Shown here: positions 16,530 through 24,757 of the stretch, one piece after another
How positions within the stretch are numbered: the first letter of the stretch is position 1
How the letters are laid out: every line of letters starts with the position of its first letter
NCBI GenBank assembly: GCA_019429445.1
Contig: JAHYIW010000030.1
Span: 1-32,438, forward strand
Direction of reading: 5' to 3'
Source: Desulfuromonadaceae bacterium
Lineage (GTDB): Bacteria; Desulfobacterota; Desulfuromonadia; Desulfuromonadales; JAHYIW01
Length of the DNA stretch: 32,438 nt
Program-made: the position numbers and the translations under genes
The notes under the pieces: generated by a model
Databases searched by the model: none
What the model saw: the letters and a program-made list of their open reading frames with translations, nothing else
What the model was told of the DNA's origin: nothing

Positions 16530-17696
16530 ATGGGTCTGCTCAGCAACACCACAAGTCTCTGTCAGTTTCACATCGTTGGCACCCCGCCGACTGATGACTT
16601 TTTCACCTGGGCCGGAGCCCGGCTCACGGCGCAGGGATTTCGTTCGATCGATGACTGTGCCGATGAGCTTTCCATGGGCTGGGTGCAGCTTGATGATACA
16701 CGTGACAGCACGTTTGAGGTGCGCGACACTTTTCAGCGGGACCATTACCTGACCTTTACCCTGCGGCGCGATCAGCGCCGGGTTCCGGCAGCGCTGCTCC
16801 GTGCACATTTCGAGCAGGCGCAGCGCGAATTCCTCACTGCACACCCCGGTTTGCAGCGTGTCCCAAAACAAAAAAAGGCTGATTTGCGCGAGGCGGTTTT
16901 TGGTAAACTGCTGGCCAGAACGTTACCCGCTCCGGCCTGTTACGATGTACTGTGGGATACGCGTAACGGCGTGGTGACGTTTGCCAACCTCGGTGGAAAG
17001 ATGGTTGATACCTTTGTCGAACTGTTCAAAAAAACCTTCGACGGGTTGCGGCTGGTGGCCATTCATCCTTATGCGCGGGCCGAAAGTCTGCTTGATGCGC
17101 CGTTACAGCACGCGTTGCGTGCGGCCAATGGTTCCGGGGCGACGACGGAACTTGACCTGATTCGCGAGTATCACTGGCTCGGCGCCGATTTTCTGCTCTG
17201 GCTGATGTATCAGACGATGAACGAATCATCCAGCTACGCGATCTGTCGTCCCGGTCCGGCAACTGTCGGGGAGGGGTTTGTTGCCTACCTGAATGACCGC
17301 CTGCAACTGGTTGGTGGTGGGGAAGCAGGGGCACAGAAGGTGACGGTGGCCGGGCCGCAGGACAGCTTCCGTGAAGTGTGCGTGGCACTCCAGTCAGGAA
17401 AACAAATGGCCGAGGCCCTGCTCTACTTCGAAAAGGGGGAGCATCAGTGGAAGCTGACCCTGAAAGGGACTCTCTTCCAGTTTGCCTCGTTCAAAGCGCC
17501 ATCAGTGCGCCTCGAACGCGACAACCTGACCGATCCCGACAGTGAACGCAACGCACTCTTTTATGAGCGGATGCACGTCATGGAAGAGGGGTTACAACTC
17601 TTCGACAGTCTGTATCGCATCTTCCTTGATCTGCGCCTGGGCACCAGCTGGGCAGCAGTGCGACAGCGCATTGACGCGTGGCTGGCCGCAGCGTAA
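16530..17696 (+). CDS. rdgC: RdgC-family recombination-associated protein
   Basis: A 388-aa protein. The N-terminal half shows the RdgC pattern: GFRSIDDCADELSMGWV, then KADLREAVFGKLLARTLPAPACYDV, WDTRNGVVTFANL and a VELFKKTF segment. E. coli RdgC (about 300 aa) forms a ring around double-stranded DNA and restrains RecA. Here the C-terminal half carries FLLWLMYQTMNESSSYAI and FVAYLNDRLQLVGGG, which I do not see in the E. coli protein, so it is a longer variant whose activity may differ. A clear GGAGGA site precedes the ATG. A 151-bp palindromic element lies immediately upstream, and a 15-bp perfect hairpin follows. Confidence 0.65.
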   Translation: MGLLSNTTSLCQFHIVGTPPTDDFFTWAGARLTAQGFRSIDDCADELSMGWVQLDDTRDSTFEVRDTFQRDHYLTFTLRRDQRRVPAALLRAHFEQAQREFLTAHPGLQRVPKQKKADLREAVFGKLLARTLPAPACYDVLWDTRNGVVTFANLGGKMVDTFVELFKKTFDGLRLVAIHPYARAESLLDAPLQHALRAANGSGATTELDLIREYHWLGADFLLWLMYQTMNESSSYAICRPGPATVGEGFVAYLNDRLQLVGGGEAGAQKVTVAGPQDSFREVCVALQSGKQMAEALLYFEKGEHQWKLTLKGTLFQFASFKAPSVRLERDNLTDPDSERNALFYERMHVMEEGLQLFDSLYRIFLDLRLGTSWAAVRQRIDAWLAAA

Positions 17697-17725
17697 GCGG
17701 CGACCAGTTTATCCCCCGTTAAAAC

Positions 17726-17760
17726 TCAGTGGCGCTTGCCTTACTGGCAAGCGCCACTGA
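17726..17760. terminator. Perfect 15-bp hairpin between convergent rdgC-like and speA
   Basis: TCAGTGGCGCTTGCC (17726-17740) and GGCAAGCGCCACTGA (17746-17760) pair perfectly around TTACT. Read on the minus strand it is followed by GTTTTAA, giving a moderate terminator for the speE-speA transcript. On the plus strand no T-run follows. Confidence 0.7.
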
Positions 17761-17806
17761 AAGGAATGGTTGCCGATACGAAATCGGCAGCTTGAGATTT
17801 GTCGAG

Positions 17807-19723
17807 CTACTGCTCAAAATAAGTGTAACCATTCAGGCTCGCAGCATACTCCTCAACCAGCTGCTGTCGTTCCGCGACACTCATCCGCCCGGCGCGAACC
17901 ACCCCCTCAACGCGTGACCGAAATGCCTCAAACAGTGTCTGCGGATGATACTCAACAAAACTGAGAACCTCGGCGATGGTATCACCATTGAGCTCATTGA
18001 GGACGTCAAACCCGCCCCCCTCATTGATGCGTATGCTGACGACATGGGTGTCACCGAAAAGATTGTGCAGATCACCGAGGGTTTCCTGATAAGCTCCCAT
18101 CAGAAAAACACCGAGCAGATAGTCTTCCTCGTCACGCAGCGGATGCAACGGCAGGGTTGACTGTTCTTTTCCGGCGACAATGAAGGTGTCGAGTTTGCCG
18201 TCGCAGTCGCAGGTCAGATCAGAGATGATCGCCTCGCGGGTCGGCGCTTCGAGGTGACGATTGATCGGCATGACCGGAAAAAGCTGGCCGATGGCCCAGG
18301 TATCGGGGAGCGATTGAAAGACGCTGAAGTTGCCATAATAGATGTCGGCGAGATTCGCTTTCAATCCGGCCAGTTCAGCCGGGATCGTGGTCAAGGCAAC
18401 AAGGCGGGAGGCGATGTGCTGGGCAATGGCCAGAAAAATGTTTTCTGCCAGGGACCGTTCACGCAAGTTGATCTCTCCACCGCGAAACAGTTCCCGCAGC
18501 GTGTCGCGTCCGGCGAGCGCGCCCTGATAGGTTGCGATAAAGTCGTCTGTGTCGGCCAGCTGTTTAAAAAGAGTAAAAAGTTGACCGGTCGCCGGGTGGG
18601 CGTCCGGCGGCAGGGTTTTCGGAAAAGGTTCCGCTTCAAAGTGCATGGTGTCGAGGATATTAAAGAGCAACAGCGAGCTGTGGGCGATCATTGCCCGTCC
18701 TGATTCTGTCAGGATGAGCGGATGATCGATGCCCAGCGGCTCAAGGGTTGCAGCAATCGTGGCAACGATGGTGTGACAGTAATCGGCGAGTTGGTAATCG
18801 CGGGAATGAACCTGATTCTCAAGGGTGCCGGTATAGTCGATAGCCAGCCCGCCGCCGAGATCAAGGCAGCTCAGCGGCGCTCCTTCACGGACCAGATCAG
18901 CATAAAAACGGCTTGCCTCGCGAACGCCGGTGCGAATGTCGGCCAGGGCCGGAATTTGCGAGCCGAGGTGGCAGTGCAGCAGTTGCAGACAATCGAGCAG
19001 CCCCTCGTTCTTGAGTTGTTCGACGACGCCGATCAATTGTGTGGGACTCAACCCGAAACTGCTGCGGTCGCCGCTGGTTTCCGTCCACAGCCCGCCGACC
19101 TTGGCGGAGACCTTGACCCGCACACCGAAAAGCGGCGCGATCCCCAGCGCACGGGAGCGTTCGATAATCAGTGGCAGTTCAGCGGGGGACTCAATGACGA
19201 AGAAACAGCGATAACTGAGTTTATTGGCCCACAGGCCGAGATCGACAAATTCCCGGTCCTTGTAGCCGTTGAGGATCAGCAGCCCGTGCTCCGGCAGTGA
19301 TGCCAGCGCAATCAGCAACTCCGCCTTGCTCCCCGCCTCCAATCCGAGATTATAGCGTGCGCCGAAACGACAGATCTCCTTGATGACCTGACACTGCTGG
19401 TTGACCTTGATCGGAAATACCCCCTGATATTCGCCGCGGTAGCCGACGTCGGCAATCGCGGCGCGGAAGGTTTCGTTAATCAGGCGAATGCGGTCATCGA
19501 GCAGGTTTTCGATGCGCAGCAACAGGGGCATGTTGTGTCCGCGTGCCGCCGCACCCGCGACAATTTCGGTTAACGGTACGGCAATTTCACCGCTTACGAA
19601 CGGCGCTTTGACCGTCACCTCACCGGCTGCGTTGAGGCCGAAATTCCCTTTTCCCCAGGCATCAATGCCATAGAGAGCAGCGGCATCCTTGATCGTCCAG
19701 TGCGTGGTTGTTTCAGGAGTCAT
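17807..19723 (-). CDS. speA: Biosynthetic arginine decarboxylase
   Basis: A 638-aa PLP enzyme (fold type III) converting arginine to agmatine, the entry to polyamine synthesis. PLP lysine K106 lies in GVFPIKVNQQ. HCHLGSQI, LDLGGGLAIDY and DLTCDCDGK are further active-site segments, and the length matches SpeA (about 630-660). ATG 19723 lies 4 nt after the speE stop and the frame open upstream belongs to the speE region, so the two genes form an operon. The Shine-Dalgarno is poor, so coupling to speE translation is likely. The agmatine-to-putrescine enzymes are not in this window. Confidence 0.95.
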   Translation of the reverse strand: MTPETTTHWTIKDAAALYGIDAWGKGNFGLNAAGEVTVKAPFVSGEIAVPLTEIVAGAAARGHNMPLLLRIENLLDDRIRLINETFRAAIADVGYRGEYQGVFPIKVNQQCQVIKEICRFGARYNLGLEAGSKAELLIALASLPEHGLLILNGYKDREFVDLGLWANKLSYRCFFVIESPAELPLIIERSRALGIAPLFGVRVKVSAKVGGLWTETSGDRSSFGLSPTQLIGVVEQLKNEGLLDCLQLLHCHLGSQIPALADIRTGVREASRFYADLVREGAPLSCLDLGGGLAIDYTGTLENQVHSRDYQLADYCHTIVATIAATLEPLGIDHPLILTESGRAMIAHSSLLLFNILDTMHFEAEPFPKTLPPDAHPATGQLFTLFKQLADTDDFIATYQGALAGRDTLRELFRGGEINLRERSLAENIFLAIAQHIASRLVALTTIPAELAGLKANLADIYYGNFSVFQSLPDTWAIGQLFPVMPINRHLEAPTREAIISDLTCDCDGKLDTFIVAGKEQSTLPLHPLRDEEDYLLGVFLMGAYQETLGDLHNLFGDTHVVSIRINEGGGFDVLNELNGDTIAEVLSFVEYHPQTLFEAFRSRVEGVVRAGRMSVAERQQLVEEYAASLNGYTYFEQ

Positions 19724-19727
19724 CGGT

Positions 19728-20573
19728 CTATTCTGCAATATTTTCTTTGGCGAAGGTCGGCAGCATGAAAGCCCCTGAATGCAGATCTTCATTGTAGTAT
19801 TTAGTGTGAAAATTTCGGCGCGCAGCGCGATCACGATTGAAATCCCGGAGCGGATGATAGCGCTTGCTGGCGAAGGCGAACGACCATAGCCCGCTCGGGT
19901 AGGTCGGAATGAACGCCTGATACATCGCGACGAGCGGAAAGACAGCGCGCAGGTTGCGATACATGTTTTTCTGAATCTCGGCGTGATAGAAGGGGGATTC
20001 GCTTTGGGCGACCATGATCCCGTCGGCTTTCAGCGCGTCGTGGACGAGGCGATAAAAATCCTTTTCAAAGAGACCGACCGCCGGGCCGATCGGGTCGGTT
20101 GAATCGACCAGAATGACGTCGAATGCATTCTGGTGCTTGCGGATGTAGTCGAGGCCATCAGCGATATGCAACTTGACTTTGGGGTGTTGGCCGTCGATAG
20201 CGCTTGCCATGGAAGGGAGCAGCTCGACCGATTTGTCGACCACCAGTCCGTCGATTTCGCAGAGTGTCGCCAGTTCCACTTCGGGATGCCTGACAATTTC
20301 GCGGATACTGCCACCGTCGCCGCCACCGATCACCAGCACCTGCTGCGGACTGGGGTGGGTAAAGAGCGCCGGGTGGACGAGCATGTCGTGATAAATGAAC
20401 TCATCACGTTCGGTGACCATCACCAGCCCGTCAAGAAGCATCATCTTGCCATATTCAAGGGTGTTGACAATGTCCAGTTGCTGGAACTCGCTCTTGCCGG
20501 AAAAAAGGGTTTCACTCACCCGCATGGTGATGCCAACATTTTCCGAATGTTTTTCGGTGTACCACATATCCAT
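19728..20573 (-). CDS. speE: Spermidine synthase (polyamine aminopropyltransferase)
   Basis: A 281-aa enzyme transferring an aminopropyl group from decarboxylated SAM to putrescine. The Rossmann motif GGGDGG (83-88), the acidic end of strand 2 (CEID) and VDSTDPIGPA (156-165, with the catalytic and substrate-binding aspartates) are all present. MWYTEKHSENVGI at the start is typical. ATG 20573 fits both the family length and the promoter found just upstream; 34 extra codons upstream would overrun that promoter. First gene of speE-speA. Confidence 0.94.
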   Translation of the reverse strand: MDMWYTEKHSENVGITMRVSETLFSGKSEFQQLDIVNTLEYGKMMLLDGLVMVTERDEFIYHDMLVHPALFTHPSPQQVLVIGGGDGGSIREIVRHPEVELATLCEIDGLVVDKSVELLPSMASAIDGQHPKVKLHIADGLDYIRKHQNAFDVILVDSTDPIGPAVGLFEKDFYRLVHDALKADGIMVAQSESPFYHAEIQKNMYRNLRAVFPLVAMYQAFIPTYPSGLWSFAFASKRYHPLRDFNRDRAARRNFHTKYYNEDLHSGAFMLPTFAKENIAE

Positions 20574-20595
20574 TGTAACGGCCCCGGAATTAAGG

Positions 20596-20624
20596 TTTAT
20601 ATTGAGTGCGTCATCGCTTGACAA
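20596..20624 (-). promoter_or_regulatory. Promoter of the speE-speA operon
   Basis: On the minus strand TTGTCA (20619-20624), a 17-bp spacer and TATAAA (20596-20601) form a near-consensus sigma-70 promoter. The transcript should start near 20589, leaving a leader of only about 16 nt before the speE ATG. Confidence 0.7.
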
Positions 20625-20680
20625 GTGCCACCCTTTTCGCTTTACTGGTCGGATAATATCACCTGAAAAGGACAAACTCC

Positions 20681-21487
20681 ATGAAAAATAAAGAGAAGAT
20701 CGGTTTTATCGGTGGCGGAAACATGGCTGAGGCAATTCTCAAGGGGATTCTCGTTGCCAATGTATCGCCACAGGCGGTGCTGGTCGCGGAGCCGCTTGAT
20801 GCACGGCGCGACTATTTGTCGGCAACATACGGCGTTGCCGTGACGGCGGATAACGATCAGGTGGTTGCTGACAGCGATATTATCGTCCTGGCGATCAAAC
20901 CGCAAATGGCCGCCGAGGTTGTAGGGGCCTTTGCCGATCAATTCACGGCGGATAAACTTTTGATTTCGATCCTTGCCGGGACGTCAACGGCGAAACTGGA
21001 AGCACTGCTCAACGTGGCCGCAAAAGTGGTGCGGGTGATGCCGAATACTCCGGCGTTGATCGGTTGTGGTGCAGCGGCACTCTGTTCCGGGCAGTATGCC
21101 GGGGGGGCTGAACTGGAAACAGCGCGCAAGATCTTTGCCGCTGTCGGTTCAGTGGTCACGGTTAAAGAGATGCAGATGGATGCCGTTACTGCGGTCTCCG
21201 GGTCCGGTCCCGCCTATGTATTTACCGTTATTGAGGCGTTGGTTGCTGGCGGTGTTGCCGAAGGACTGGATCGGGAAACCGCGCTGGCACTGGCGATCCG
21301 CACTGTCGAAGGGGCAGCGCGACTGGTTGCAGAAAGCGGCGAAGAACCGGCTGAGCTGCGGCGCAAGGTCTGTTCTCCCGGAGGCACAACGCTGGCCGCA
21401 ATCGAAAAGCTTGATGCGGGGGGCTTTGGTGATCTGCTCGTTGCTGCGGTTCGGCGTGCGGCAGAACGATCACGCGAATTGGGGTGA
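20681..21487 (+). CDS. proC: Pyrroline-5-carboxylate reductase
   Basis: A 268-aa NAD(P)H enzyme catalysing the last step of proline synthesis. The N-terminal dinucleotide fold begins KIGFIGGGNMAEAILKG. VVRVMPNTPALIGCG and the C-terminal signature region VSGSGPAYVFTVIEAL... and SPGGTTLAAIEKL are all in place. AAAGGA lies 8 nt before the ATG. It is divergent from speE, sharing a 107-bp intergenic region; no good plus-strand promoter was found apart from a GATAAT near 20652. Confidence 0.95.
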   Translation: MKNKEKIGFIGGGNMAEAILKGILVANVSPQAVLVAEPLDARRDYLSATYGVAVTADNDQVVADSDIIVLAIKPQMAAEVVGAFADQFTADKLLISILAGTSTAKLEALLNVAAKVVRVMPNTPALIGCGAAALCSGQYAGGAELETARKIFAAVGSVVTVKEMQMDAVTAVSGSGPAYVFTVIEALVAGGVAEGLDRETALALAIRTVEGAARLVAESGEEPAELRRKVCSPGGTTLAAIEKLDAGGFGDLLVAAVRRAAERSRELG

Positions 21488-21566
21488 CGCTGGACAAAGA
21501 GCAAAAACTTCCTCGACAAAACGATCCGCATCAATTGAGCAAGGGAAACCCTTCCCGGGCGCTCCC

Positions 21567-21612
21567 TTGAATATGCAGATTTCCCGGTTATAATGTGACC
21601 AGAGATGTCACA
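21567..21612 (+). promoter_or_regulatory. Strong promoter with palindromic operator at the start site
   Basis: TTGAAT (21567-21572), a 16-bp spacer and consensus TATAAT (21589-21594) make one of the best promoters in the window. Immediately downstream, TGTGAC (21594-21599) and GTCACA (21607-21612) form an inverted repeat with a 7-nt spacer, covering the expected start site near 21600. A repressor site or a 5'-end mRNA hairpin are both possible. A 7-bp inverted repeat CAAGGGA/TCCCTTG (21540-21569) overlaps the -35. Confidence 0.65.
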
Positions 21613-21631
21613 ATTAGCCAGGAGGTGATTT

Positions 21632-21907
21632 ATGCGTATCGATATCCTGTGCAAACCAGAAAGTGACGGACGCTGTGAGCTGGTTCTCGATAATGTGCGT
21701 GAGGCGCTTGATCGTTTGAATGTAGAGGCCGAAGTCCATTATTATCGTGACCGGCGCAAGATGATTGATAATCGAATCTATGTCTCTCCCGCCCTGATGA
21801 TTGATGATAATGTGCGCATTGCCGGACGAATTCCCGCCGTCAAGGAAGTTGAAGAGTTGATCCGCGAACGGCCTCGTTACACCCGTCGTCTGGAGAAGGT
21901 CGCCTGA
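21632..21907 (+). CDS. Small thioredoxin-fold-like protein without CxxC
   Basis: A 91-aa protein. The pattern of a first strand (MRIDILCKP), a helix, and then VSPALMIDDNVRIAGRIPAVKEVEELI resembles thioredoxin-like proteins: the SPA is in the cis-proline position and AGRIPSxxE is typical of small redox-disulfide proteins. It has only two cysteines, C7 and C15, spaced CX7C, so it lacks a normal active site. Function unknown; a redox sensor or partner-binding role is possible. AGGAGG is well placed before the ATG, and a strong promoter with an operator-like palindrome precedes it, so it is probably well expressed and regulated. Confidence 0.6.
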   Translation: MRIDILCKPESDGRCELVLDNVREALDRLNVEAEVHYYRDRRKMIDNRIYVSPALMIDDNVRIAGRIPAVKEVEELIRERPRYTRRLEKVA

Positions 21908-22090
21908 CGCGTTTATTTGGGGCTTTCTTCTCGGGCAAGCGGTGTGCAGTGCTTCGTCGTGCTCCTCTTTGATCGGTGAAAGAAGCCGTGAGCCCGCCCG
22001 GCTCATCCTGCATAGGTTTTTCCGACCACCGCCGCGACCACCGGCCTTGCCACCTCCATCAAACAGCGAATTCCGAAGATCAACAGCGCG

Positions 22091-24346
22091 TCAGTTGTGC
22101 GCGTCGGGATCAATCTCTCCAAATGAGTTTTCAAAAATCTCCAGCAGTTCCAGGTTCTGTTTCGACAGCATCATCGCATTGCCAATGATCGCATAGTAAA
22201 GAATGCTGAGGCGCGTCTTCGATGTATTGTCACTGATCCGCGCCATTTGCACTTCATTCAGCCGTGCCGCCAGGTCCCGCAACTGGCGATCTTTCGCCGT
22301 CAAGCCGGGATGATCGGCAATCCGGTGCCGGGTGAAGGTGGTTTCGACTTCCAGTAAAATATCATGCAGCAGTGTCCGCACCTGTTCGAGTTCGGCAATT
22401 TGTACATCGAGCAACCCTTTGTGGTGGTTCCCCACATGCCGGTAAGCGCGCAGCACGATATCGCGATGCCCGTCCGACAATTTTTGCAGCCGCCGAATCG
22501 TTTGCGGATACTGATGTGACACCGCGTGTCCCTGCCGTGCCAGCAGGCGCATCGTCTTGAAAACGTTGGCGCTGATCACGTTCGACCACTTCTGGGTCTG
22601 CATCAGCTTCTTGCGTTCCACGCCGAGGCGATCGAACTCCTGACGGAAGAGCGCGTCGAGGGTGTTGTCGAGCGAGGTGCGGATATAGCCGAGGAGCACA
22701 CTCATATGTTCGAAGGTCGTCGCGACACTTTCGCGTGCGTCCTTGACCGACTTGAGGTTAAAGACTTCGTGTTGTTTCGCCTCGGCGGTCATCTGCGCAT
22801 GCTTGAGTCGCGCATTCCAGATCAACGCGGCGGCCACGACAACCAGCACCAGGACCCCGACCCCCTGCCCGTAAAAGATCACCGCAGCGAAGAGCCCGGC
22901 GCAGGAGAAAGCGATAACTGCGGTCATAAACCAGCCACCGATAACCGTGAGGACGCCGGTGACGCGGTAGACCGCACTCTCGCGCCCCCATGCCTGATCG
23001 GCGAAAGACGATCCCATGGCGACCATGAAGGTGACGTAGGTGGTGGAGAGGGGGAGCTTGTTCGCCGTTGCGTAGGAAACCACCGCGCTCGCGACCATCA
23101 GGTTGACCGAAGCACGCAACAGATCGAACGAAGGCCGGTTGCCGTCCTTGAATGTCGGGCGCACCACGCTCGGGTCGAGGCGGCGGCTGATCACCCTGCG
23201 CAGACCGGCGGGAACCACCAGCTTGACCGATTCAAAGAGGTGCAGCACCAGCCGGACAATCGCCCGCGACAGGAAGATCGACTCAAAACGCTCATGCCCC
23301 TCTTCCTGCTGGCTGAGGCTGATCTCGGTTTCGGTAACGGTGCGCGCCTTTCTGGAAAACCACAAGGTGACAACCATGAGAAGCCCGGCGAAGAGCAGAT
23401 AAAGCGTTTCGGTTTTGACTTTTGCACCGAGGGAACCCATGGTGACCGTGAGCGGATCGCCACTCGCCATCGCAGCGGAGTAAGCATGAACCCCGGCCAG
23501 CGGCACACCGATGAAGTTGACCAGATCGTTAGCGGCAAAGGCCATCGCCAGGGCAAAGGTGCCGATCAGTACAACCGGCTTGAGAATATCGAATTTCAGC
23601 AGTTGCAGAACCTGCAACAGGAGCGCGGAAACCACGAAGATCATGGCCAGCAGCAGGGCAGAGTTGTCATTGATCCAGACGACATTCTCCTTCGAGATGA
23701 ACGAGGCCCCTTTCGCCCCTTTGACGAGGATAAAGTAGGTGATCGACGCCAGCGCCATCCCCCCCCACAACGCCCCGTAGCGCTTGATCCGCCGCTGGTA
23801 GTTAAAGGTAAAAAGCAACCGTGTCAAAAACTGCACCACCGCCCCGCAGACAAAAGAAATCGCCACCGAGAGCAGAATCCCCATGATGATGGTAATCGCC
23901 TTGGCTGAGTTAATGTACTGGACGATGGAGCTCAGGTCGTCACCAGACTGCACGATTTTGAGCAGGGAGACCACCACCGCCGCGCCAAGCAGTTCGAACA
24001 CAATTGAAACGGTGGTCGAGGTCGGTAACCCGTAGGTATTAAACAGATCAAGCAGAATGATATCGGTGATCATCACCGCCAGAAAGATCGTCAGCAGTTC
24101 TGGCATGGTGAAAAATTGCGGGTGAAAAATTCCCTTGCGGGCAACCTCCATCATCCCGCTGGAGAAGGTCACCCCGGCCATGATGCCGAGGCTGGCAATC
24201 AATAAAATAACTTTTTGCGGGGCAACCCGCGAACCGATTGACGAATTGAGAAAGTTGACCGCATCGTTGCTGACGCCGACGACGATATCGAAAATGGCAA
24301 CGATGACCAAAATACCAACCCCGATCAAAAAAAATTCGCTACTCAT
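22091..24346 (-). CDS. PiT-family inorganic phosphate transporter with PhoU-like C-terminus
   Basis: A 751-aa inner-membrane protein. The two repeat signatures of PiT/PHO4 carriers are visible: GVSNDAVNFLNSSIG (about 24-38) and FAANDLVNFIG in the second half, with about ten hydrophobic segments. Residues from about 520 on are soluble, helical and charged (EHMSVLLGYIRTSLDN... and LEQVRTLLHDIL), in the manner of a PhoU-like regulatory domain fused to the carrier. Likely role: cation-coupled phosphate uptake with built-in regulation. The PhoU assignment is inference from helical pattern and position. The Shine-Dalgarno is weak. It is convergent with the 91-aa gene and divergent from the flavoprotein gene. 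Confidence 0.85.
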   Translation of the reverse strand: MSSEFFLIGVGILVIVAIFDIVVGVSNDAVNFLNSSIGSRVAPQKVILLIASLGIMAGVTFSSGMMEVARKGIFHPQFFTMPELLTIFLAVMITDIILLDLFNTYGLPTSTTVSIVFELLGAAVVVSLLKIVQSGDDLSSIVQYINSAKAITIIMGILLSVAISFVCGAVVQFLTRLLFTFNYQRRIKRYGALWGGMALASITYFILVKGAKGASFISKENVVWINDNSALLLAMIFVVSALLLQVLQLLKFDILKPVVLIGTFALAMAFAANDLVNFIGVPLAGVHAYSAAMASGDPLTVTMGSLGAKVKTETLYLLFAGLLMVVTLWFSRKARTVTETEISLSQQEEGHERFESIFLSRAIVRLVLHLFESVKLVVPAGLRRVISRRLDPSVVRPTFKDGNRPSFDLLRASVNLMVASAVVSYATANKLPLSTTYVTFMVAMGSSFADQAWGRESAVYRVTGVLTVIGGWFMTAVIAFSCAGLFAAVIFYGQGVGVLVLVVVAAALIWNARLKHAQMTAEAKQHEVFNLKSVKDARESVATTFEHMSVLLGYIRTSLDNTLDALFRQEFDRLGVERKKLMQTQKWSNVISANVFKTMRLLARQGHAVSHQYPQTIRRLQKLSDGHRDIVLRAYRHVGNHHKGLLDVQIAELEQVRTLLHDILLEVETTFTRHRIADHPGLTAKDRQLRDLAARLNEVQMARISDNTSKTRLSILYYAIIGNAMMLSKQNLELLEIFENSFGEIDPDAHN

Positions 24347-24757
24347 GATGAATTTATTATCCCTGTCGAATTATGTGATTGCGTCAAACACGCGCCTTTG
24401 CCTCGGTCACGAAGTGTAACCGAATCTGACCAAAAAACACACACTTTATGTCAAAAGAACGGGCTACTAATCGTATGGAGTTTCATGCAAAGCGCTCAAG
24501 GCGGGAGCACGACCCAGCAAGGAGCTGTCCCAGACTCCGGCATTGTTTTTGCGGGGCGTTGATTCCTGCGCAGAAATTTTGTCGATCACAAATGTGAAAT
24601 ATTTGATACATTATATTTTAAGCCACGTCGCATCACATCAACCGATTCAGGAGCATGCGGCCCTCAAATTCCGGCCACCGCATCGATTGGCCAGTGGGCA
24701 CAAGCTGCCCTGACGGCCATCCTTGACCGATCTTCTGACGCATGGAGGAAACCATTA
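24347..24757 (+). promoter_or_regulatory. 411-bp intergenic region with leader hairpins
   Basis: No gene is seen here. A modest promoter TTGTCG (24579-24584), 17 bp, TTTGAT (24602-24607) points to the flavoprotein gene. Downstream, two successive hairpins lie in the would-be leader: ATGCGG/CCGCAT with an inner CC/GG (about 24654-24682), and TGGCC...GGGCA caagc TGCCC...GGCCA (24688-24719). A GGAGGA ribosome site follows at 24742. The small palindrome TCACAAATGTGA lies at the promoter. No known riboswitch consensus is recognised. The part from 24347 to 24570 shows nothing clear. Confidence 0.4.

Noticed and set aside
16437-16871. Minus-strand open frame of 144 codons across the start of the RdgC-like gene
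   Set aside because: It is antisense to the RdgC-like coding region and ends within the palindromic repeat; it has no ribosome site or known domain.
22526-23908. A 460-codon open frame on the plus strand opposite the phosphate transporter gene
   Set aside because: It is rich in Arg, His, Asp and Gln with no recognisable domain, and lies antisense to a well-supported gene with clear family motifs; it is a by-product of GC-rich codon use.
24460-24560. Possible c-di-GMP-I (GEMM) riboswitch because of a GCAAAGC word
   Set aside because: The surrounding consensus segments and the tetraloop/receptor arrangement are not present, and the region lies upstream of the best promoter.
24585-24596. TCACAAATGTGA as a CRP/FNR-type site
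   Set aside because: The half-sites are in the opposite order to TGTGA-N6-TCACA, with only a 2-nt spacer; a short chance palindrome is as likely.
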